Part shown: one piece after another, positions 1 to 10,173 of the stretch
Position numbering within the stretch: the first letter of the stretch is position 1
Layout: each line of letters opens with the position of its first letter
Assembly: GCA_963540815.1 (NCBI GenBank)
Contig: CAUTQY010000002.1
Location: forward strand, 1-64,000
DNA length: 64,000 bases
Direction: 5' to 3'
DNA from: Scybalousia_A sp963540815
GTDB taxonomy: Bacteria > Bacteroidota > Bacteroidia > Bacteroidales > P3
Notes under the pieces: model-generated
What the model was told of the DNA's origin: nothing
Database searches by the model: none
The model's input: the letters and a program-made list of their open reading frames with translations, nothing else
Program-made: the position numbers and the translations under genes

Positions 1-3000
1 TCCGTAACACAAAGTTTGGCTAACTGTCATCTGTACGGTGTCAGGTACAGGAGGAGGAACAGCTCCGGAGTCAGTAATTGAAACATTATCCAGATATACT
101 CCGTAGCCACTGTGAGTGGCAGCCATAAAACTAATTTGATATGTAGCACTTGCTTCAGGTAGAGCTACGGTGTTGGTTTGTGAGGTAATAGTCCCCGTAT
201 TACTACCGGTTAAGCTTGGTGCATGAGAAGCCAACAAAGTCCACTCTCCTTCCATACTTGTTCTGTAATAAACAAGTATGGAGTCCTTATTGTTATTATC
301 GCTACAAGCTTCCCAATTATAAGAAAGCGTAGGAGTTTCTACACCGGATAAATCGAAGATAGGAGAATTCAAACGAGTATATCCGGTAACATAGGAATGA
401 TATGCCTTTCCATCAGTACCACTAAGACGTGTACTCCAATGACTGCTACCGGATTCTATAACACTTGCCCAACAGCCCAAACCGGAGCTGAATTCCTCCA
501 AATACGGAAATACGCTAACCGTAGCACAAATTGTTTGGAAAGTATCCGTAACAGAAGCAAGTTCCGTTTGGTCGTCACATATAACCTTTACATAAATATC
601 ATAAGTAGTGGAAGCCAAAAGGTCGGATAGTGTTGCTGTCCAAATATTGTCTCCTCCGCCCGAGGTAAAGTTGGTTATAGGTTCATTGTATGTGGTAGCG
701 GAAACCTCCTTGTAATAGATTTCGAAATTGCTGCCGGTGGACATCCATGTAACCGTTGCTTGATTGTCTGTTATATTACTTATTGCCAAGTTTACAGGAC
801 GAGAACAAGACGGAATCAAATCCAAAGTTACATCATCCACATAGACTGAATAATAAGTATTGTTGCGTATGGCAATATAACCACCCGTACCGGTGTATGA
901 ACTCAAAGGAATTTCAAACAACTCGTGAGTTGCGGAAGATATGGAAACAGTGTCAATAGGAGTAAAGGTGTTAGCATTCGTTGGGTCTGTCATAACTCCC
1001 ACGGTCAAAGAACCGTTGGAGGCACTATTGCTGGCTTTTCTTGCATAGAACGAAAGTTGCAAAGTATTTATAGGCAAAACTCCCGTATCTATTAAAGGAA
1101 GAACTCCCGTATTTCCTTCGGAAGAAAAATATAGTGTGTACGAACCCGTATTAACGTAGCCCGGACTGGAATAAGAACAAGGATAAACCGCTGTGCCGAC
1201 TCTTTGCCAACAAGCAGGTAATGGATTGGAAGTAGTACCGGCTGTATTGTCGGCAGCTTCAAAACTCCAAGTTTGAGGTACGGAAGTAATTCCTACACAA
1301 GCGGTGATAAATTGTGCCTCTTCCGATACGTATGTCAAGCCGTCATCGGAGCAAACAAAACCTACTTTCCAAGTATAACGGGTGGAAGGAGTGAGATTTT
1401 CAAACAAATAATATCCCTCCTCATTAAGAGAAACGTTTTCTATGGAGTCGTAAGTCGTCGCAGAAGCCTCTTTATAATATAGAGTTAGGCTTTCTTGATC
1501 TGAAGTCCAAGAAAGATGAATGGAGGAAGAGTTGATATTGCTTGAATATAGAGAAGCAGGTTCCTGACAAGCAGGTATGGTATCTACCGTTATATCGTCA
1601 AGATACCACCAAAAATTATCAAATCTTGGTGTATGACGGAAAGCAATATAAGCAACGGTTGCCTCTCCTAAGTCCACATTGTTGAAATTAATTCTGTATT
1701 TGTGATAAGCCGTATCCAAAAGGTTGGTAACACTAATAGAATCTAATGCAACGAAGGTATTGGCATTTGTAGGGTCTGTAACATAACCTATTTCAAATTT
1801 ACCACTATTGGACAAAGCCTCCGGTCTTGTCCAAAACTCAACGCTTAATTGATTGAATTCCGTGGTAAATTGTGGCATTATCGCAATGGCAGGAGAAGTA
1901 GGGTTGCTATGAAATTCCAAACCTTTGGCAGAATTGTGTCCTCTGTATGAGCTATTATTTACACAAGGATAAGAATAATTGGAAGTTGCTACTATCTCAT
2001 TAAGGAATGACCAGCAAAGAGGACGTGCGTATATTTCGATGGATTCAAAATCCATTGTATAAGGAATATTAATGGCATCGCAAGCGGTGGTGAAGGTATG
2101 CAACTGAGAACTTGCCTCCGAGTTGTCGGCACAAATAGTTGCAACGTAATATTTGTATGTTGTTGCGACATCAAGGTTTTCCAAAGTATAAACACCGTCG
2201 GTTAAAGTAGCCTCGACAACGGAATACTCTACCTCGTCTCCTTCGGAAGCTTTTTTGTAGTAAATCTTAAAGTTTTCCGCCTCAGATGTCCAGGTAATAT
2301 TCACTGTGTTAGAAGTAGGGTTTGAGCTACTAATGGCCGTAGGCTCCGCACAAGCCGGAATATTATCTACGGATACATCATCAATGTAGTAATAACCGGG
2401 ATAATCATCAGTTATACCCAAATACTTAAAGGCAATGTAGTAATCTTGTCCCGTATATTGTGGAAAACGATTGAAATCCACTGTTTGCAAAGAATAAGTT
2501 GTACTGATATTGCTTGCGAGAATGGTATCAAGAGCAATAAAAGTAGAGGTGTCGGAGAGGCTTGTTACAAGTCCTATTATTATGTTACCATAATCATAAT
2601 AAGAGGAGGAGTATCCTTTCCTTAAGTAGAATTGCAAACGAGTTTGTTCTATATCCAAATTAAATTTCGGAGCGGCAAGATACATGGAACCGGTATATTC
2701 TCCGCCTATCTCCATGGAAATATTGCCGGAATGAGCAAAATTGCTATTGGAATATAGTTGTGGAAAATAAGTGTAGCTATAATAATAGTCGTCGAATTCC
2801 GAACTATAAGCCAACACAGTCCAACATTTTAACAAAGTAGTATCCTCAAAATTTAATAGGTATGGCACATTTACAACATCACATTCGGTAGTGAAAGTAG
2901 TTTGTCTGTATGAACTTTCATCGGTAGTTTCACAATCCGGAGCAATTGACACTACATATAAAGTGTTTGCGTTTAGATTGGTTATTGTTGCACTCGTATC

Positions 3001-5253
3001 CTGTATTGTGACGTTGTCGGTTTGCCAATCCGTAGCTGTGCTTGGTTTGTAACGTACAAGATAGTTTTCGTTATAACCCGACCAAGAAACCATAGCAGTG
3101 TTGGCGCTAACACTGTCAATAGTAATATTCTGTACGGGAGGACAATCTGGAACATTTTCCAAATACATATCGTCCACGTAAGCATATCCGTCCTTACATC
3201 TAATGGCAATATGAGTTCCCTCGCCCTCGTAGTTGGAAAACATTGCTATTTTTTCCTCAAAAGACGCACTACTATTTACGGTAATAGTTGCCACGGGTAC
3301 GAAGGTAGACGTATCGGTAATATCCGTTAATACACCTACTTGTATAATAGGTTCAGACACGGCATACTGTGATTTTTTTGCATAGAATCTAAGCTGTAGG
3401 GATTGAAGGTTAATATTGCTCCAATCCATACCCGGAAGAAAAGCAATGTGTTGACCGGAGGAAGTGAGAAACAAAGAACTGTCTCCATTATTTGCATCAA
3501 AGCCATAGAGATATACTCCGTTAGTACGATCTGCTGTTTTTGACCAACAAAGAGGAAGATTTGTTGTAGGGTCGGAGGATTCAAAATCCCAATACAAAGG
3601 AACGCTAGCATAAGGTAAACACTCTGTTTTGAATGTTTTTTCCTCACTTCTGGTGGTTGTTGCACAAATAACCTCTATGTAGAATGTATATCTGCTACCG
3701 GAAGAAAGTCCCCCTATAGAGATAGTGTAGGTATTTTCAGTCTCCGTAGAATTAAAATCGGTAGCCTCAGAGTATTCCGTTACGGTTGAGTCCGATAAAT
3801 TTTTGTAATAAACTACAAAGTTAGAACCTGTGGAATTCCAGCTAATGGTTACATTATCGCTAGTAGCCTCTGCGGTTATCTGATTGGGACGTGTGCAAGC
3901 GGGTATGTTGTCAACGGTTATATTGTCTACGTACCAAAACCAATTGATATTATTTAAATATTTGAGAGCAATACGAGGAGACTGCCCATCTTCTATTGTA
4001 ACACTACTGTAATCTATTTCATAAAGATGGTAGTCATTGTCTCCCAGTCCGGCGGAAGTAATGGAATCTACAGCTACAAAAGAGTTAGAATCGGTCAAAT
4101 TTGTCATGTAACCGACATAAAGAGTACCGGAATTAGCACCCTCCCTTCTTGTATAGAAAGAAAGCTGAAGCTCGTTTAGCGGAGTTTCAAAATTAGGCAA
4201 AACAGCAATGGCACTTGTTCTATTTTGGGAACGGAATTCCAACTTCTTGCTACCCCCGTAGGTATTGGTTGTTGTTACCTTTGGATAATCGTTATAATCG
4301 CTCGGCCTATCCCAACAAGATGGCATTTGACCGGTAATTTCATCTTCAAAAGTACATTGCCAAGGTAATTCCGTCACTGAAATACAAGGAGTTCTTAAAG
4401 ATACTGTTCTATACGCCGACTGATTTTCTCCGCAATCGGCTTTTATTCTAACGTCGTATTGAGTATTGGGGTCTAAGTTTTCAAAAAGAATAACAGTATC
4501 GGCAGTGTTTTCATCTTGACTGTCGTCAAAATTTTCCGTAGATTTTTTTATTTGATAATAGTAAGTAGGGTTGCCTTCTCTTGCTGCAAAAGAGACATTT
4601 GCAGTTGTGGCGGTAACGGAAAGTACTACATTCCTAACCTTGTAGCAAAAATTATCGTTCGTGACCATGGTAATTTTGACATCGGGACAATAATTTCCCG
4701 TAAATCCTGTACTTACTGTAGATAAGGACTGAACAACATTGTCGCCACGCTTGTATACCATACGATTGTTAGCGGAGGTTGATTGCCATTGTCCGGCCGA
4801 GATCAGATAACTTCCTGTTGTATCTACAAAGGCTATGACCAAATTGCCATAACCGTCGTAGTTAAAGGGGGTTGATAGTGTAATTGGCGCATCTTGTCCG
4901 CCTACTACACTCCACGCTCCTTCGTAAACCAAAGTAAGACTATCTGCCGGTAGGGCATCACTTGCAGAGGGAAAAGAAGACCTCTGTGTAACACCCATAT
5001 AGACCTTGATACCTCGTGTAGTATTTAAACTCGAAAAGGTATTCAGATAACTTATTTGGGTTATCTGTCCTACCCAGTCTATTTCACTAGCCAAATAAAT
5101 TGTTTGGCTAACAGAATATTTGTAGCTTATACTTGTCGGAGCATACATTTGTGTGATATCACCTTCTCCAACAATAAAGGTCTCTGTCTGCTGAGACCGG
5201 CTACTAATGCTCATCAAAAGAGCCATTAACATCAAAAAAAATACTTTTTTCAT
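1..5253 (-). CDS. Giant secreted adhesin, fibronectin III and cleaved-adhesin/MAM-like modules (3' end off the window)
   Basis: The frame is open from an ATG at 5253 to the left edge, giving 1751 visible residues with no stop, so the C-terminus is missing. Residues 1-21 form a signal peptide (Lys pair, hydrophobic Leu/Met/Phe core). A unique N-terminal domain of about 200 residues follows. Six modules then repeat every 250-265 residues. Each pairs a fibronectin-III-like domain (starting near 4640, 3900, 3150, 2350, 1570 and 810) with a jelly-roll domain that opens with a Cys, a V-P-x-x-x-x-FE type motif and CW, and closes with YVDD or LDD. This matches the Bacteroidales cleaved-adhesin (gingipain/Hag type) fold family. 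Such proteins are normally exported by the type IX system, and the sorting tail would lie beyond the edge. The job is probably adhesion or matrix binding; the ligand is unknown. Confidence 0.88.
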   Translation of the reverse strand, partial: MKKVFFLMLMALLMSISSRSQQTETFIVGEGDITQMYAPTSISYKYSVSQTIYLASEIDWVGQITQISYLNTFSSLNTTRGIKVYMGVTQRSSFPSASDALPADSLTLVYEGAWSVVGGQDAPITLSTPFNYDGYGNLVIAFVDTTGSYLISAGQWQSTSANNRMVYKRGDNVVQSLSTVSTGFTGNYCPDVKITMVTNDNFCYKVRNVVLSVTATTANVSFAAREGNPTYYYQIKKSTENFDDSQDENTADTVILFENLDPNTQYDVRIKADCGENQSAYRTVSLRTPCISVTELPWQCTFEDEITGQMPSCWDRPSDYNDYPKVTTTNTYGGSKKLEFRSQNRTSAIAVLPNFETPLNELQLSFYTRREGANSGTLYVGYMTNLTDSNSFVAVDSITSAGLGDNDYHLYEIDYSSVTIEDGQSPRIALKYLNNINWFWYVDNITVDNIPACTRPNQITAEATSDNVTISWNSTGSNFVVYYKNLSDSTVTEYSEATDFNSTETENTYTISIGGLSSGSRYTFYIEVICATTTRSEEKTFKTECLPYASVPLYWDFESSDPTTNLPLCWSKTADRTNGVYLYGFDANNGDSSLFLTSSGQHIAFLPGMDWSNINLQSLQLRFYAKKSQYAVSEPIIQVGVLTDITDTSTFVPVATITVNSSASFEEKIAMFSNYEGEGTHIAIRCKDGYAYVDDMYLENVPDCPPVQNITIDSVSANTAMVSWSGYNENYLVRYKPSTATDWQTDNVTIQDTSATITNLNANTLYVVSIAPDCETTDESSYRQTTFTTECDVVNVPYLLNFEDTTLLKCWTVLAYSSEFDDYYYSYTYFPQLYSNSNFAHSGNISMEIGGEYTGSMYLAAPKFNLDIEQTRLQFYLRKGYSSSYYDYGNIIIGLVTSLSDTSTFIALDTILASNISTTYSLQTVDFNRFPQYTGQDYYIAFKYLGITDDYPGYYYIDDVSVDNIPACAEPTAISSSNPTSNTVNITWTSEAENFKIYYKKASEGDEVEYSVVEATLTDGVYTLENLDVATTYKYYVATICADNSEASSQLHTFTTACDAINIPYTMDFESIEIYARPLCWSFLNEIVATSNYSYPCVNNSSYRGHNSAKGLEFHSNPTSPAIAIMPQFTTEFNQLSVEFWTRPEALSNSGKFEIGYVTDPTNANTFVALDSISVTNLLDTAYHKYRINFNNVDLGEATVAYIAFRHTPRFDNFWWYLDDITVDTIPACQEPASLYSSNINSSSIHLSWTSDQESLTLYYKEASATTYDSIENVSLNEEGYYLFENLTPSTRYTWKVGFVCSDDGLTYVSEEAQFITACVGITSVPQTWSFEAADNTAGTTSNPLPACWQRVGTAVYPCSYSSPGYVNTGSYTLYFSSEGNTGVLPLIDTGVLPINTLQLSFYARKASNSASNGSLTVGVMTDPTNANTFTPIDTVSISSATHELFEIPLSSYTGTGGYIAIRNNTYYSVYVDDVTLDLIPSCSRPVNLAISNITDNQATVTWMSTGSNFEIYYKEVSATTYNEPITNFTSGGGDNIWTATLSDLLASTTYDIYVKVICDDQTELASVTDTFQTICATVSVFPYLEEFSSGLGCWASVIESGSSHWSTRLSGTDGKAYHSYVTGYTRLNSPIFDLSGVETPTLSYNWEACSDNNNKDSILVYYRTSMEGEWTLLASHAPSLTGSNTGTITSQTNTVALPEASATYQISFMAATHSGYGVYLDNVSITDSGAVPPPVPDTVQMTVSQTLCYG

Positions 5254-5325
5254 TTTATTACAGTGTTGAATTATAAATAATTATAGTCAAAATTCGAAAC
5301 CCGTAGGCGACGAGTTTTTGATTTG

Positions 5326-5333
5326 CAAATTTA
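5326..5333 (-). promoter_or_regulatory. Putative -7 element of the adhesin gene
   Basis: Minus-strand TAAATTTG fits the Bacteroidota -7 consensus TAnnTTTG and lies 72 bases before the adhesin ATG. No good -33 element is visible at the usual distance. The 214-base gap 5254-5467 holds nothing else I recognise. Confidence 0.4.
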
Positions 5334-5467
5334 TAAATTTTATTTTTAATGAGAGTCTTTTATAAATCTTAATATAAAGGAATACTCAATATTGAGTACT
5401 CTTCTGTTTGGTGTGTACAAAGATAATGGCATGGAAAAATACACTTGTTTTTTTATACCGTAAAAAA

Positions 5468-8400
5468 TTAAACAATGTTTTCCAACATAAGCATGAGACG
5501 ATTTTTGATATTAACCTCCGAAACGCTATTGTCAAAATCCAAAGCCAAATAGTTAAGTTTCGGGTATAATTCTTTGATACGATTTTCCACACCCTTGCTT
5601 ATAATATGGTTGGCAATACAGCCAAAAGGTTGCAAGGACACAATACCGTTTACTCCTTTTTCTACCATAGAGACTATTTCGGCAGGCAAAAGCCAACCTT
5701 CTCCGAATTGAGAATACAAAGGCAAAATATCTTTTGATTTTTTAGCCAAATCAAAAATATCTTCCAAAGGCTCGTAATAGAGAAAAGAAGACAAGACTTT
5801 GTTGTATTTATCTATTTTGCTTTTTATTCTTTGATAGAAAAAGTCCGTTATGAACTCTGGCATGCTTTGTTTGTCTATGTTGTTTTGCTTGTTAGTTTTA
5901 CGATTTACAAAGGTTTGCACGAAAAAAGTCATAAGAGAAGGAGGAACAACTTCTATGTTTTGGTCTATTAGCCATTGTTGAACATTGTGGTTGGCAAAGG
6001 GGTGATACTTCAAATATATTTCTCCCACAATACCCACTCTTTTACGTTCGATTTTGGGTTTGGAAAGCAAAGAGTTAAAATCCTCAACCGCCCTTTGTAA
6101 CAAAGTAATAAAACCTTTGTTGTTTTCTTGCAAAATAAGTTGTTTTGCTTGTGAAATATGGTTTTCTTGCAGAGCGAGGACAGAATTTTTGTTTTCGCAA
6201 CGAACAACGGTTGAGCAATACATTTTGGAAAGACAATCTCCGAACAAAATAGCGCCAAGGGTAAGTGGCAAAGTCTTTAACCAATTGAGACGAAAGCCGT
6301 CTTGTTTTTTGGCAGTGTTTTCTCCGAAATTAACACTCATTACCGGCACATCCTCATAACCTGCGTCCGCAAAGGCTTTTCTGAGTATAGCATAATAATT
6401 TGTTGCTCTGCATTGTCCTCCCGTCTGAGTTATACCAAAGGCAACTTTATTTCTGTCATACTTACCGCTTTTCAAAGCCTTTATGGCATCACCCACAATA
6501 AGAGTTGCAGGGTAACAAACCTCGTTGTTGGCATATTTGATACCGTACTCGGCACTGATTTCGTCACTCAAAGGTAATACTTCCAAATCATAACCGTTGA
6601 TTTTGAACAATTCCGGCAAAAAAGGAGAGATATAGGAGGTAAAAAAAGGAGCAAGAATGGTGCGATGTTTTTCCTGTTTGGAAAAATCCTTAGTGTCCTT
6701 GAACTCAAGGAATTTTTTACTTCCCTGCCTCGAAGCGTTGTTCATTTTTATACTTTCTATCAAAGAGCGTATTCTAAGTTTTAGGGCGCCGGGGTTTTGA
6801 ATATCGTCTATTTTAAGGAAGGTGGCGGATTTGTGATGTCGTTTGAGAATATCTTGCACATCGTCCAAAAGAAAAGCGTCCGGTCCGCAACCGAAGGAGG
6901 TTAATTGGGCATAGTTAACTTTTTCGTCTTGATTGGCTACAAAAAAGACAGAGTTTTCTATTCTGTTGATGTACGACCATTGAGAAACAAGAAAAGAAGA
7001 GTCTTTGTCGGAAAAGCCTTTTTGTCTTGCAATATCTTCGTTTATTATTGTTGCTCCAAGGTATGAGGCTATTTCTCCTGCGGAATGTTGTATCAAATCG
7101 TCCATGTGATAGGGTCTGCCGGCAAGAAGTATTATTATTTCGTTGTTTTGTCTTGCCAAATTGTAGTATTCCATGTTTTTGTCGTAAAGGTCTTTTTCAA
7201 AATTTTCTCTTTCTTTGAAAGCAATAGCAAAAGCACGTTGAAAAACTTTGTCTTTTACGCCAAGTGTTGCCAAATATTTTTTGCAATTCTTTTTTAAGAG
7301 GTCTTTGTCTTTGAAAGAAAAAACGGGGTTGTCTATCCGTATTTCCTTGTATTTGTTTTTAAGGTGTTTAATAACCACATTATAGGAGGATACTATCGGA
7401 CAGTTATACGTATTGTTTTCTTTTTCGGAGTATATTTTTTCATAAACAACGTATGGGAAAAAGATATGTTTTATGCCTCTGTTTATAAGATCGTCTATGT
7501 GGGAGTGAGTAAGTTTTGCGGGAAAACAAATATTTTCGCTCATTACCTGATTTAAGCTTTTTTCATAGGTGGAGTACGAAGAAATATCGCTTAAAACAGT
7601 TTCTATCCCACATTCTGCAAAAAGAGTATTCCAAAAAGGAAAATCTTCAAACATATTCAAAGCACGAGGAATGCCGAGTTGTGTAACCTTAGGTTCTGTC
7701 GTTAGGGAGTATGAGGGTTTATATGGTCTGAATGTTCTCTCAAACTTATACTTGTATATGTTATTTCCTTTTTTGGTTTGTTTGCCTGAGGAAGAAAATA
7801 TTTTTTCGCATCTGTTACCCGAATAAAAAGTGTTGCCATTGTTAAACTTATAAGCAGATACCAAACAGGAATTCTCACAACCTTTACAAGTAATTTGTCT
7901 TATGGAATAGTCGTTTGAGTTTATTAAATCCGAAAGACTTAGCGGAGTCTGATTGTCGTATTCTTGTTTTGCCGTTATTGCACAACCGTATGCTCCCATA
8001 AGTTCCGGACAAGAGGAGCGATAAACCTTTCTTTGCAAAAGATTTTCCAATGCCTTAACAACACTATCGTTTTTCATCGTACCGCCTTGTACGACAACAT
8101 TTTTCCCCAAGGTTTTCCCCTCAAGTTTAAGTACTTTGTATAGGCAGTTTCTTACAACGCTATAAGACAGACCGGAGGAAATGTCCTCTATCTTTCTACC
8201 TTCTCTAAGAAATTGCTTTACTTTTGAGTTCATAAAAACCGTACATCGCGTACCCAAATCACAAGGCGATTGAGAAAAAAGAGCTTTTTGTGCAAAATCT
8301 TGCACCGAGTAGCCCAAACCGTTGGCAAAAGTTTCTATAAAAGTACCGCAACCTGAGGAACATGCCTCATTTAATTCTATACGATTAAGAACGCCATCCT

Positions 8401-9718
8401 CTATATACATGGCTTTCATATCCTGCCCTCCAATGTCCAAGATAAAATCCACTTGTGGTAAGATATGTTTTGCCGCTCTGTAATGCGCAATGGTCTCTAC
8501 TATGGAGGAACGGAGAGAAAAAGCCGTTTTAATCAAATCTTCTCCGTAACCCGTAGAACAACCTCCGCAAATAATGGGTTGAGCGTTTTCTTTTATTATG
8601 GTTTCTTTCAGTTGTTTGAGCCCTTTTATGACTGCGTTTATGGGGTTGCCTTCGTTTTTGCTGTAATATTTAAAAAGTATACTTTCTTCTTCATTGCAAA
8701 GGACAATTTTTGTTGTCGTACTACCGGAGTCTATACCGAGAAAAGCCTTACCTTTATAATTCGTAAGACAAGCGGTATTGTCTCCGAATTTCTTTTTGTC
8801 TTCCGTCCAAAGACGATACTCGTCTTTTGAAGAAAAGATACTTGGTAGTCCTTTGGTGGTAACAAAGGTTGCGGCGCTGTCTTTATCTAACTTTTCCTCT
8901 ATTTTTTCTATGGATAAAATCTCACTTTTTGAGTTAAAGGTACATCCTTTGGCAACAAGAAGATTATTGTTATCCATACCTATAAGTGCATCTTCTCCTA
9001 TATTAAGAAATTCCAAAAAAGATTTTCTGAGACTTTTTATAAACGTTAGGGGACCTCCGGCAAAAAGTATTTTTTCTTTTATTTCCTTTCCTCGAGACAG
9101 AGCACTGACAACTTGCACAGCTATGGCATGAAAAATACTTGCACAAATATCCTCAACGGGAATATTTCTTGCAACAAGAGTTTGCACGTCCGTTTTGCTA
9201 AAGACTCCGCAACGCGAGGCAATGGGGTAGAGTCTTGTGCTTTTTTGAGCCATAGAATCCATATCTGCTATGGAAAGATTGAGTATGTTACTCATTTGGT
9301 CTATAAAAGCCCCTGTTCCACCGGCACAGTTGCCGTTCATACGCATATCGGGTAAGGCTTCTTCTTCCAAAAAAATTATTTTAGCGTCCTCTCCGCCTAT
9401 ATCAATTATTGTATGTAAAGCGTTTTTAATACTTTTTGCGTAATTATTCAAAGCCATTACCTCTTGCAAAAAAGCAAAATGACAACGTTCTGCAACTCCC
9501 ATGGCTGCCGAGCCGGAAAGAGTTATCCTTGTTTGTATATTGCCGAGTTTTTGTTTTATGGAAGAGAGAATATTTTTTATTGAACCCTTAATGTCAGCAT
9601 TGTGTCTTTGATAAGAAGAATAAATTATATTATCTTTGTCGTCCACAAGTACGGCTTTTGCCGTAGTTGAGCCGACATCCAATCCCATACTATAAATTTT
9701 ATTTTCCATGTCGCACAT
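5468..9718 (-). CDS. BadF/BadG/HgdC-type activator ATPase with DUF2229 half
   Basis: This 1416-residue protein has two ASKHA ATPase domains in tandem. The first shows GLDVGSTTAK near residue 12 and DIGGEDAK near 106. The second shows GIDSGSTTTK near 328 and a DIGGQDMK motif near 430. A Cys cluster (CKGCENSC, then GNRCE) near residue 620 and the C-terminal 750 residues resemble the HgdB-like/DUF2229 part of the long 2-hydroxyacyl-CoA dehydratase activator family. Known short members use ATP hydrolysis to push an electron from a 4Fe-4S cluster to a dehydratase; the substrate of the long Bacteroidota form is not established. Length is normal for the long form. An alternative ATG lies nine bases downstream at 9709. 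No dehydratase subunit lies next to it. Confidence 0.85.
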   Translation of the reverse strand: MCDMENKIYSMGLDVGSTTAKAVLVDDKDNIIYSSYQRHNADIKGSIKNILSSIKQKLGNIQTRITLSGSAAMGVAERCHFAFLQEVMALNNYAKSIKNALHTIIDIGGEDAKIIFLEEEALPDMRMNGNCAGGTGAFIDQMSNILNLSIADMDSMAQKSTRLYPIASRCGVFSKTDVQTLVARNIPVEDICASIFHAIAVQVVSALSRGKEIKEKILFAGGPLTFIKSLRKSFLEFLNIGEDALIGMDNNNLLVAKGCTFNSKSEILSIEKIEEKLDKDSAATFVTTKGLPSIFSSKDEYRLWTEDKKKFGDNTACLTNYKGKAFLGIDSGSTTTKIVLCNEEESILFKYYSKNEGNPINAVIKGLKQLKETIIKENAQPIICGGCSTGYGEDLIKTAFSLRSSIVETIAHYRAAKHILPQVDFILDIGGQDMKAMYIEDGVLNRIELNEACSSGCGTFIETFANGLGYSVQDFAQKALFSQSPCDLGTRCTVFMNSKVKQFLREGRKIEDISSGLSYSVVRNCLYKVLKLEGKTLGKNVVVQGGTMKNDSVVKALENLLQRKVYRSSCPELMGAYGCAITAKQEYDNQTPLSLSDLINSNDYSIRQITCKGCENSCLVSAYKFNNGNTFYSGNRCEKIFSSSGKQTKKGNNIYKYKFERTFRPYKPSYSLTTEPKVTQLGIPRALNMFEDFPFWNTLFAECGIETVLSDISSYSTYEKSLNQVMSENICFPAKLTHSHIDDLINRGIKHIFFPYVVYEKIYSEKENNTYNCPIVSSYNVVIKHLKNKYKEIRIDNPVFSFKDKDLLKKNCKKYLATLGVKDKVFQRAFAIAFKERENFEKDLYDKNMEYYNLARQNNEIIILLAGRPYHMDDLIQHSAGEIASYLGATIINEDIARQKGFSDKDSSFLVSQWSYINRIENSVFFVANQDEKVNYAQLTSFGCGPDAFLLDDVQDILKRHHKSATFLKIDDIQNPGALKLRIRSLIESIKMNNASRQGSKKFLEFKDTKDFSKQEKHRTILAPFFTSYISPFLPELFKINGYDLEVLPLSDEISAEYGIKYANNEVCYPATLIVGDAIKALKSGKYDRNKVAFGITQTGGQCRATNYYAILRKAFADAGYEDVPVMSVNFGENTAKKQDGFRLNWLKTLPLTLGAILFGDCLSKMYCSTVVRCENKNSVLALQENHISQAKQLILQENNKGFITLLQRAVEDFNSLLSKPKIERKRVGIVGEIYLKYHPFANHNVQQWLIDQNIEVVPPSLMTFFVQTFVNRKTNKQNNIDKQSMPEFITDFFYQRIKSKIDKYNKVLSSFLYYEPLEDIFDLAKKSKDILPLYSQFGEGWLLPAEIVSMVEKGVNGIVSLQPFGCIANHIISKGVENRIKELYPKLNYLALDFDNSVSEVNIKNRLMLMLENIV

Positions 9719-9733
9719 CCCTTAAACAAGTTG

Positions 9734-9741
9734 CAAAGTTA
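9734..9741 (-). promoter_or_regulatory. Putative -7 element of the activator ATPase gene
   Basis: Minus-strand TAACTTTG (consensus TAnnTTTG), 15-25 bases before the two candidate start codons. It lies between the hpf terminator and the gene, so the ATPase is probably transcribed on its own. Confidence 0.45.
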
Positions 9742-9775
9742 CTAATTTTTATTATCTTACATATGGAATAAAACT

Positions 9776-9804
9776 AAGGCAAACCTCACCTGTAGGTTTG
9801 CCTT
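9776..9804 (-). terminator. Rho-independent-type terminator after hpf
   Basis: A perfect 11-bp stem (AAGGCAAACCT pairing with AGGTTTGCCTT) encloses a 7-base loop. On the minus strand it is followed by AGTTTTATT. It ends the xerC-hpf unit. Confidence 0.75.
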
Positions 9805-9859
9805 TAATACTAAAAATCGGTTATACTAGTCTGTTGAGACCAAATGTATAAAAGTAAAA

Positions 9860-10150
9860 TTATTTTCTGTCTTTGAGTTTATCTATTTGAGGTTTTAGGG
9901 CATCTATTGCAAGCATAGTGGCCTCTTCAAAAGTGTTTGCTTGTTTGGAGGCAAACAAATCATAACCTTTAACGGCAAGTCTTATGTCTGCAACTTTGTT
10001 GTTATCGGACTCCGGTTTATCTATTTTTAGAGTAACCTCACTATCTATTATGCTTGATAAGTGGCGCTCCAATTTGGATACTTTTTCATTTACGAAAGTC
10101 AATAATCTTTCGTCTGCTTTGAATTTTACAGCATTGATTTTAATGTTCAT
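9860..10150 (-). CDS. hpf: Ribosome hibernation promoting factor, short form
   Basis: A 96-residue protein of the HPF/YfiA family. It opens with MNIKINAVKF, has the typical DERLLTFVNEKVSKLERH helix and ends with a DALKPQIDKLKDRK helix. These proteins bind the 30S subunit near the mRNA channel and stabilise idle ribosomes. The short length means it lacks the C-terminal dimerisation domain of long HPF. It lies 23 bases downstream of xerC on the same strand, a pairing common in Bacteroidota, and shares the terminator at 9776. Confidence 0.9.
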   Translation of the reverse strand: MNIKINAVKFKADERLLTFVNEKVSKLERHLSSIIDSEVTLKIDKPESDNNKVADIRLAVKGYDLFASKQANTFEEATMLAIDALKPQIDKLKDRK

Positions 10151-10173
10151 AATAATATACCTCCTAAAATCTT

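Noticed and set aside
397..4725. Several plus-strand open frames of 60-100 codons
   Set aside because: They are shadows of the long minus-strand adhesin frame, which has signal peptide and domain repeats.
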